A stretch of DNA of 64,000 nucleotides from Undaria pinnatifida (Eukaryota; Sar; Phaeophyceae; Laminariales; Alariaceae): positions 8,358,467-8,422,466 of the forward strand of contig JABAKD010000015.1 in assembly GCA_012845835.1 (NCBI GenBank), in the 5' to 3' direction. Each line of letters opens with the position of its first letter. Positions within the stretch are counted from its first letter, which is position 1. The position numbers were made by a program, and so were the translations under genes. The notes beneath the pieces were generated by a model. It was not told the DNA's origin and did no database searches. It saw only the letters and a program-made list of their open reading frames with translations. Shown here one piece after another: positions 56,150-64,000 of this stretch.

Positions 56150-56615
56150 TTAACCCATTTAGAGCTGCAAAATGCGCCCTACACTATTCCCAGGTGGTTT
56201 CTCCCCAATGACTTGGCTGCAGTTCGAAATGGGTTATAATCCCTCTAGAGCCCCCAAATCCCTCCCTACACTAACTTCAAGTAATGTTTTCCCCAAAAAG
56301 GGTTTCCAGTTGTATAACCCCTTTAGAGCCCCCAATCCCTCCCTATACTAGCTTCAAGTAGTGTTGTCCCAAAAAGGGTTTCCAGTTGTAGAGGCGTTAA
56401 TAAACGTGTAGAGCTCCTCCAGTGAGGAGATGACCCCTCTGGAGCCCCAGAATCCCTCCCTGTACTATCTTCAAGTAAATTTGTCGCCAAAAAGGGTTTC
56501 CAGCAGCGAAGGCGTTAACCCATTTGGAGCCCCCAAATCCCTCCCTACACTATTTTGAAGAATTTTTCCTCAAGAAGGGGTTTCCAGTTCTAAAGGCGTT
56601 AATAGGGTTGCGTAT
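56150..56615 (+). repeat. five-unit TTTAGAGCCCC array
   Basis: Units start near 56154, 56237, 56314, 56430 and 56516, each with TAGAGCCCC.AAATCCCTCC, a TACACTA word, TTCAAGTAA and AAAAAGGGTTTCCAGTTG, often ending AAGGCGTTAA. 55770-56150 upstream holds no recognised feature. Confidence 0.6.
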
Positions 56616-56619
56616 AGTT

Positions 56620-57775
56620 TATGACCACGTGACCACGTAACTGTCAACTCTCTACATTGGATGAGGAGTCAGCACCGACGCTGGATGTGCTAGGTGTCGT
56701 CGGGGTATGTGGACTAGAATGAACAGTTTCCTGCCAAGACCGTAGCAACTGCCTCGAACTCAAACGTCTGAAAAACGACCAACTCGCGGCCACTACTGCT
56801 GCCTGCCGTCCGAGACTATCCTTGGCATCGTATTTCGAGCGTGTTTGTTGGTACCCCGGCAGCTGCACCGTATCATACACCTGGTACACACAATATATGT
56901 CGGTGCGTGCTCAAGGATGTGGACGGTCTTGGTCAACCATCTGAGGTGCGTACCTGTGTTCTTCCCCCCCCGTTCCCCCTCCCCCGGTGAAAACGCCACC
57001 GGACATTTACCGTAGTATTTGGACGACGGCGTCGCAGACATTGTATGGATATGTGTGTCCATAATACCGCGGACGTCCTGGCACGTAAATATCATACTGA
57101 TAATAGATGCGCCTGTTACTCGCTTGATATGATGCTGGTCAACCACCTGATGTACAAACTGTCTTCGCCCCCCTCCCTTCCCCCTCCTCCCTCCCCCCCC
57201 CCCTCCCCCTCTCCCACTACCCTCCAATCCCCACCCCGCCCTCCTCTTCTCTCCTCTCCATCCATCCCCCCCCCCATGCCCCCCTCCTTTTCATCCTCCC
57301 CATGCCCCCCTGCTTCGTCTCGACAGGGATGCGTGGTCAATGGCCAAATGACTTAAGGCAAGCAACAAATGAGTACGCCCCCCCCCCCCCCTCCTTTCCA
57401 TCTCTCTCCCCCCCCCCCCTCCCCGGGTGAAACGTGATCGTTGGCGAACACCGCAGGGCATTTACCACAGCTTGATCGGTGGCGTGACGGATATGATATC
57501 CACCACGAATGGCCTAGCGCAAACGCAGGATGCACTCCTGACCACCAGCCGAGGCCTCCTGGAAGGTAATGCGCCGCGCGTTCGGCGTTGACAAGTTGAC
57601 GCGCGCACCCCATCCATTCTGCGTCGAACCGAATCACCCCATTGGGCTGTCCATTGTGCTATTTTATGGGCGGAGGAAGCCACGGCGCTTTTTTTGCTGC
57701 GCTCCTTGGAGAGCGACAGCCGATACCGCTGTCGGCTGGCTCTGCCCGACTGGGGGTTATGGGCATGGGATATTG
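56620..57775. other. C-rich region with short duplicated words, no gene recognised
   Basis: C-runs at 57170-57300 and 57378-57422 create Pro-rich frames. 57317-57390 is shared with 62980-63050. Confidence 0.35.
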
Positions 57776-57980
57776 TCTCATGTCGCGGTAGTAGCAAAAC
57801 ATTCCATGAAAATTGACGTGCATTGAAAGCTGAAAAATGGGAATGCTGAACCCTATGCGGGATAAAGATAAAGGCACGTACCGGGGGGGGGGGGGGAGGG
57901 AAGACACCCGTGACCACGGCTTGTCTAGAAGGTCGCTGGGGTAAAACCTCTGACGAGTTGAGCTGGAGAGAAAAAGTGAT
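57775..57980 (+). mobile_element. 5'-truncated SINE copy
   Basis: CCATGAAAATTGACGTGCAT, GCTGAACCCTATGCGGGATA, a poly-G expansion at 57885-57897, and GACCACGGCTTGTCTAGAAG, followed by the GAGTTGAGCTGGAGAG end also seen in the 22 kb and 62 kb copies. The head is missing. Confidence 0.6.
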
Positions 57981-58082
57981 GATTGAGTAGAGGTTGGACT
58001 GTCGACACTTGCAACGGTTGTGGCGCGCTAATTTTGCCCTGCAACGTTGTTGGCTTGAAGAGCTCTGTACCCCGTCCCAAAA

Positions 58083-58360
58083 CATGTTTTGCCAATAAAG
58101 GGTATGGCGTACCTCTCGATGATCAAACCCCATGGCCCCTGTGTAGAACAAAAATTCCCCACCTAAAGTAAAAATACCCAACACTTACCATTATAGTGGA
58201 GAAAACAAAACATATCGTCATTCAGAAAGTGAATTTTGCCAAAAAAGGGTATACCGTACCTCTCGATGATCAAACCCCATGGTCCCTGTGTAGAACAAAA
58301 ATTCCCCACCTAAAATAAAAATACCAACACTTACCATTATAGTGGACAAAAAATAGGACC
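58083..58360 (+). repeat. tandem pair, 155-base unit
   Basis: CGTACCTCTCGATGATCAAA, CCCCATGG.CCCTGTGTAGAA and TTCCCCACCTAAA.TAAAAAT are each present twice. A third partial copy is at 59705-59775. Confidence 0.55.
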
Positions 58361-60010
58361 CCTGCCAATAAAAACTTACCCGTATAGTATATTACAAGTA
58401 CCAACAACGCAGCTTGCGAAGATGAGTATTGACCTGAACTTCGTCGAACTCACGGCTGACGTCCTTGAAATATTTTATAGAATAGTTTTGGGAAACAAGA
58501 ATTTACCCCCCAAGGGTTGTGGCTTAAGGAGCCCCGTCGTTCAGAAAATGATTTTGACAAAAATGGGTATACCTTACCTCTATATTACTTGACACGCTTC
58601 AGCCCTCAGTTAGCCAAGATGTTTTTTTGGTCATGTTGCACGCCAGCGGGGGACACCACGGTGGGCGTCGTTGTACCCCGTGAAGGGAGACTGCCTATGC
58701 AGCGATGCGGGTGATGTCGATTGGATGATGAGGGTGGTGTCGATTGGATGGTGAGGGTGATGCCGATTGGATGGTGTTCTCACGTTAGCTCTCTTTCCCT
58801 GCGGTCTAGCGTAGCGCGCGGTCACCAATAGGACAAGAAAGCATCCCGATGGAAAGGAAAAAAAAGAAGAAAACAAAAAAAATCTCAATGGAAGGAAAAC
58901 AAAAACAGAAGCGATGTTGTTGTCGGCTGGCTCTGCTCGGCTGGTGGTCTACATGCCGCAAGAATCCCCGGTTCGTGGAGACTGTCCCATGCCGTCCTCT
59001 ACTGCCGCTAACTAGGTCTGCAGTAGCTAGAGGACGACATGGGACGTTTCTTCGCACCCCAAGGATGCTTGTGCCGTGTTCATTGCAACCCGTGTAGGGC
59101 CAGCCAACACCGGCATCGGCTGTCGCTCTTGATGGAGCGCAACGATACGCTCCGTGGGCGTGCTCCATCTGTAGCATCGTGGACGGCTCGTTGGGGTGAT
59201 TTCGGTGCCGTCGACGCCACTATCACATGGGGACGATTCCTGGTTGGAGTTTGATCTGGACAAATGGCACAGTAGCGGGTGTCTTTTTTTTTTTTTTCAA
59301 GGCTCCTTGCTGGAGTTCTTTACCTTACCCAAGAAATGACGGTTGATGGGAAAAATTGGACGCGTAAGCCGACGAATGAACAATCTATTTCTTACTGCAA
59401 TGGATAATAATTTCCATATCACCTAAAACGTTAGTGTCTTCGTCATGGTTCAATGCAGGCTTGATGTCCGTTACTGCTATTGATTAGGTTTTGACTCTTG
59501 AGAACGTGCTAAAAACGGGCGACTGGTGTATTACGCAGCTTGCAAAGATGAGTATCGACCCTACAATTTGTCGAACTCACCGCTGACGTTAGAATATTTT
59601 TTAGAAATATTAATCCCATGGCCTATACATACAACGGGTATGATAGAGCAGTATAGTGGAAACTACAGTTTTAAATTTATAAAATAGATATTGTGTTGGA
59701 TCTAGCTCGAAATTCCCCACCTAAAGAAAAAAAATACCAACACCAACCATTATAGTGGGGAAAAACAAAATATATTGAATACTGCATGTACAAAATCAAG
59801 AAAACGAAATAACAGGACCCCTCCCATTAAGCTAAAACACTCGCCGAAATGGTATACTACAAGTATCAGCAACGCAGCTTGCAAAGATGAGTATCGACCC
59901 TAAATTCGTCGAACTTACAGCTGATGTCCTTAGAATATTGTGATGAAATATAGTTGAATCAACAATGATATGTCATTAATTATAGCAGCTTACTGCCTTG
60001 CGACCGTTAT

Positions 60011-60995
60011 TGGAACAAGGGTACGGTAATAGTAGGGGGGATGTTACGACAGTGTTACGATGTTATGATGATGTTATGATGATGTTATGATGATGTTATG
60101 ATGACGTTAGGACGATGTTATGACGATGTTATGATGATGTTATGATGTTGTGATGACGTTATGATGGTGTTATGATGATGCTATGATGATGTTATCATGA
60201 TGTTATCATGATGTTATCATGATGTTATCATGATGTTATCATGATGTTACGATGACGTTATGATGGTGTTATGGTGATGTTATGATGATGATGTTATGAT
60301 GATGTTATGATGACGTTAGGACGATGTTATGACGATGTTATGATGATGTTAGATGTTGTGATGACGTTATGATGGTGTTATGATAATGCTATGATGATGT
60401 TATCATGATGTTATCATGATGTTATCATGATGTTACCATGACGTTATGATGGTGTTATGATGATGTTATGATAATGTTATGATCATGTTATGATCTTGTT
60501 GTGATGATGATAAGATGATGTTATGATGATGTTAAGATGATGTTACGATGATGTTACGATGATGTCACGATGATGTTATGATGTTATGACGATGTTATGG
60601 TGATGTTATGATGTTGTGATGATGTTAAGATTATGTTATGATGATGTTATGATGACGTTTTGACGATGTTATGATGATGATTTTATGATGTTATGATGAT
60701 GTTACGACGGTGTTACGATGATGTTATGATGTTATGATGACGTTATGACGATGTTATGACGATGATGTTGTGATGATGTTACGATGATGTTGTGATGATC
60801 TTGTGATGATGTTAATATGACGTTATGATGATGTTATGACGATGCTGTGATGATGTTATGATGATGCTACGATGATGTTATGATGACGTTATGACGATGT
60901 TAAGATTATGTTATGATGATGTTACGATGATGTTATGATGACGTTATGACGATGTTATGATGATGTTATGATGATGTTACGATGATGTTATGACG
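60011..60995 (+). repeat. 1-kb 11-bp minisatellite
   Basis: About 90 imperfect units of GATGTTATGAT, with variants GACGTTA, GATGCTA and GATGTTATCAT. A higher-order block of about 220 bases, marked by GACGTTAGGACGATG and a run of TTATCATGATG units, occurs twice (about 60090-60250 and 60300-60440). Flanked at 61.0 kb by unique DNA. Confidence 0.85.
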
Positions 60996-60999
60996 TGCC

Positions 61000-62130
61000 C
61001 CCATTTCTCTACTGGGTTTGAGCCAGTTGCGCGAGTGACTATATAACACACCGACGAAAACACGTTAGCTGATTTGTTTGGCGCAGCATCTATTAATATA
61101 TTATCAATAGCTAACCATCCCATTGGAGATTCATGTCGAAAAATCAAAGGAGCACGAAAGCCTATGACCGCTGGAAACAGGGGGTTCAATCGCGCGAGTG
61201 ATCCCGAGCCACTGTAAAACAGGGCCCTTAAAAAGGGACCCCTCTCCCCGACCGTAGCTTGGGTACTTTTTGTTCTTTGTTTTACCTTGTTGATCATCAT
61301 TCACCCTGGAAACATCCATGCAGAGATACACATTATTGTGTATTTTCAGCCATTTCACCCCAGCGACGTCAGCAGGGGGCAGTCATCGGTAGATTATATT
61401 TCCTATGGGTTAGGGTCAGGGTTAGGGTTGGTTCCATCCATTGTGAAAAACACAATGATGTAGGACACCCCATCCACGGGAGTCATCTATCTTGACATAG
61501 TAACACATCTGTTGAAACGAGCGGCCGGTGTATCGCGCAGCTTGCATAGATGAGTGTCGGCCCCTTGAATCTTTCGAACCCGCAGCTGACGTATTTGAAA
61601 TAGTGTTGAGAAATTGAGTTAAATTGGGCACAAATGGTACATGCTTCGAAGTATACCAGGTAGCACGCACGATCGAAGTGTCACACGCAGCTTGCTCGCA
61701 GCGCTGAGTTTTGATCAAATTCCTTTTTTTTTGCTCGATTTCACAGCTGATTTTTTTTTCATTTTTTTTTTTCAAGTATGCCGGGTATTGAACGTTTTGT
61801 TTTAGTTTAATTCCTTGGGTGAGAATGTTGGAGCCGTGCTGCGATAGAGTTCTTAAGGTATACCAATTTTTGGCGAAAACTATTTTCTGAAATGATGGGG
61901 GCCGCCTTATAAAACCCAAAATCGTGGGAAAAAAATCGTGGGTTTTTTTTTATTTTATTTTTAAACGGTATATTTTTTTTTGCATGCAATAGGCCACGGG
62001 TTTGTTCCTCTTGGTTACCGCACGAGAACGAGGTATATGCCGGTAGGTGTGAGGCGAAACGCGATCGCGCATCGTGTTGTACAGATCTCAGATGTCGTCA
62101 GTGATTAATTGCTCATGTGAGAACATCAGA
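61000..62130. other. no gene recognised; two foldback-related ends
   Basis: Includes TTAGGGTCAGGGTTAGGG (61408-61425), a subfamily B end at 61515-61605 and a diverged end at 61670-61755. The 165-codon minus frame crosses these repeats and is not credible. Confidence 0.35.
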
Positions 62131-62480
62131 CACGCCGGCGTCCCCGGTGGTGTAGCAGGTGAACCCCGTGCCTGGTAACGTCTATTTCGTGGGTTTTCTT
62201 CCCCCCGAGTGCATACTCGTACTTGTAGGGGATTTTTCTGGGATAGAAATTTTCGTGCGGAAAGCGCGAAAGCGTAAGTTAGCAAATCCAATGAAAAATG
62301 GATGAGCACTAAAAGCTGATGAAACAGTAGTGGGAATGCTGAACCCTGTGCGCGATAAGACTGAAGGCGCGTACCGGGGGGTAGAAGGGTAGACACCTGT
62401 GACCACGGCTTGTCCGGAAGGTCGCTGAGGCGTAACGCCTCTTACAAGTTGACCTGGAAAGAAAAGGGGATGATATATAA
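62131..62480 (+). mobile_element. tRNA-derived SINE copy
   Basis: Head CCCCGGTGGTGTAGCAGGTG (box A); box B degraded (GGGTTTTCTTCC). The body has GCGCGAAAGCGTAAGTTAGC, GAACCCTGTGCGCGATAAGA and GACCACGGCTTGTCCGGAAG, then AT-rich sequence with TATATAAAAAA. The target duplication is not clear. Confidence 0.65.
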
Positions 62481-62623
62481 AAAATTTGGTTCAAAATAAT
62501 AATAATCATCTTCATCATCATCAAGTATGCCAGAAGAGCAGAAGGACGGGTTTTTTTCGGCACTACTGATGTATGAACTGTGCCGGTAACTCTGGTGCTA
62601 TTTTCTTCTCCTTCGAAAGCTGA

Positions 62624-63013
62624 TTGCCTGTGTTCACACACGTGCGTTACTTTTGTTCCCCAGAGCTGAGATTGCACGACACGGCGCGCCAGGCGGCTGC
62701 TATCGACGGGCGGGCCGACAAGGTTTGTACGTGCGGCAGCGGCGTTCTTTGCGTCGCGTGCGATAATCCCCCCCACAAGGAGGAACGGGATGTGTCATTT
62801 GGTAGACGAGAAAGTAACGAGAAAACGATCGCTATCCTAGGAGATAGATGGTGGCCACAGGCAGCGAAACAGGAAGGCGATAGGATTAGCAGTATCTATG
62901 TTGTATATGGAAGAAAGCGTAATGAGCGCCCAAATGTTGAAGGTGTCTCTATTAGGGGTAAGAACGATGCTCCGTCTCGAAAGGGATGTGTGGTCAATGG
63001 CCAAATGACTTAA
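62624..63013 (+). CDS. hypothetical ORF with small Cys cluster; 3' end belongs to a repeat
   Basis: A 129-codon frame includes a Cys group (VCTCGSGVLCVACDNPP) and a basic/hydrophilic middle (HKEERDVSFGRRESNEKT). Its last codons, KGCVVNGQMT and stop, lie in a stretch repeated almost exactly at 57317-57356, where another frame ends QGCVVNGQMT. The shared end continues into GGCAAGCAACAAATGAGTAC and a poly-C run in both places. I see either a fragment of a duplicated gene or a chance frame running into a repeat. No function is assigned. Confidence 0.2.
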   Translation: MPVFTHVRYFCSPELRLHDTARQAAAIDGRADKVCTCGSGVLCVACDNPPHKEERDVSFGRRESNEKTIAILGDRWWPQAAKQEGDRISSIYVVYGRKRNERPNVEGVSIRGKNDAPSRKGCVVNGQMT

Positions 63014-63799
63014 GGCAAGCAACAAATGAGTACCCCCCCCCTCCCCCTACGCGCGGTTGGGGTGGCGACGGCGGTCGCAGTGGTGGCGAGTGGTTGCTGT
63101 TGCGGTAGGGATAGCGATGGCGGTAGCGATAGGCAGTTGCTGTTGCGGTAGGGATAGCGATGGCGGTAGCGATAGGCAGCACGTACCGATTGTTGTTTTG
63201 CTTTTTCCTTGCCAATATTCTGGTGTGCCGGCTTGCATGTGTTTTGCCCTGGTGTTCATTGCGGTTGGCATTGCATGGCCAAATCAAACCACCTTGCTGC
63301 GTTTGCAGTGCGTACCTCTCCGTTCTTGCAGTTTGTGACCACAGTAGTAGGAGGCATCGGCACTGACAATGTTTTTGCTGGAGCGGTGGGGTGAAAATAC
63401 CAGTTTAATGTGTGATGAACATGCACGCAAACACACAATAATTTGTTGGTGACCAGTGCTCACCCTGACGACATCCATGGGATTCATATATCTTGAAAGA
63501 ATAACACATGTGTAAAAACGAGCGGCCGGCGTATCACGCAGCTTGCAATGATGGGTATCGGCTCTTAAACTTGTTGAACTCGCAGCTGACGTATTTGGAA
63601 CATATTTATAAAGGACACACCGGGTGGTGGAGCCGTGTTACGGTCGGCGTACACCTGATTTTTCCGAGGTTTTTGACCAGATGGGCGCTGTACTCCGCCT
63701 AAAACCTAGCCTTGAGAAGAAATGAAAGGGCAACCCGATGACCAATCCCATGGCCTAGGTATAAAATAAGATGAACTGTTCGGACACAAAAAGGTATTA

Positions 63800-64000
63800 T
63801 TGCAACGATTTTGTCCCCCTCAGAAACGGGTTTTATAGTTTTTTCCGCGCACAGACTGACTAACATCACCCTGTTGACCCTGATAGCTACACTGTAGTTG
63901 CAAGGGGAGTCGCCGACCTATATCCTTAGTGAGGAGACACAACCCGTAATACGCGCGATTGGAGTATCACACACAGCTTGCAAAGATGAGTTTCGACAAG
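63800..64000 (+). mobile_element. foldback left arm, cut by window end
   Basis: TTTGTCCCCCTCAGAAACGG, ACATCACCCTGTTGACCCTG, GGGGAGTCGCCGACCTATAT, ATTGGAGTATCACACACAGC and the start of the inner motif up to GAGTTTCGACAAG. The rest lies outside the window. Confidence 0.6.

Noticed and set aside
61422-61919. 165-codon minus-strand frame
   Set aside because: It crosses two foldback-related ends and has no recognised domain.

Overview
This window is repeat-dominated nuclear DNA of a eukaryote, most likely a stramenopile alga and, within that group, probably a brown alga of the Ectocarpus type (about 50-60% sure). The evidence is indirect. The only convincing protein gene is a fungal-type Zn2Cys6 regulator with long Ala/Gly/Ser runs, large exons and a roughly 0.8 kb intron. 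Telomere-like DNA is of the CCCTAA (TTAGGG) type, which argues against land plants and Chlamydomonas. CAG/CAA/CTA microsatellites are abundant. No bacterial operons, rRNA genes, intact tRNA genes, CRISPR array, LTR retrotransposon or viral gene is visible.

Layout. 0-11 kb: GC-rich minisatellites, pentanucleotide GGGTC arrays that look like hAT-type miniature transposons, a duplicated coding-like relic at 5-6.3 kb, and one end of a large inverted duplication at 8.76-9.5 kb. 11-14.5 kb: low-repeat DNA with no recognised gene. 14.5-19.33 kb (minus strand): the Zn2Cys6 regulator. 20-31 kb: a nest of foldback-type elements (one a nearly intact 1 kb palindrome), tRNA-derived SINEs with target-site duplications, and a 200 bp poly-G tract. 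31-34 kb: tandem arrays and an interstitial telomere-like block. 34.26-35.33 kb: a non-autonomous element with a perfect 27-base terminal repeat including the TA. 36-38 kb: CAA repeats, a miniature transposon and a possible small two-exon gene. 38.6-42.14 kb: a cluster of Harbinger-like elements carrying a GC-rich cargo. 43-51.4 kb: tandem duplications and the other end of the inverted duplication. 53.2-54.48 kb: a hAT-like element. 54.7-64 kb: further tandem arrays, a 1 kb 11-bp minisatellite, SINE copies and foldback ends, with a foldback arm cut by the window edge.

There is no pathway to assemble here. The biology lies in the mobile and repeated DNA: at least five unrelated families (foldback, tRNA-SINE, Harbinger-like, Tc1/mariner- or pogo-like, hAT-like) have inserted into or beside one another around one regulatory gene. 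All family assignments rest on termini, target duplications and internal structure read by eye. No transposase or reverse transcriptase gene was found, so every element seen here would depend on enzymes encoded elsewhere.
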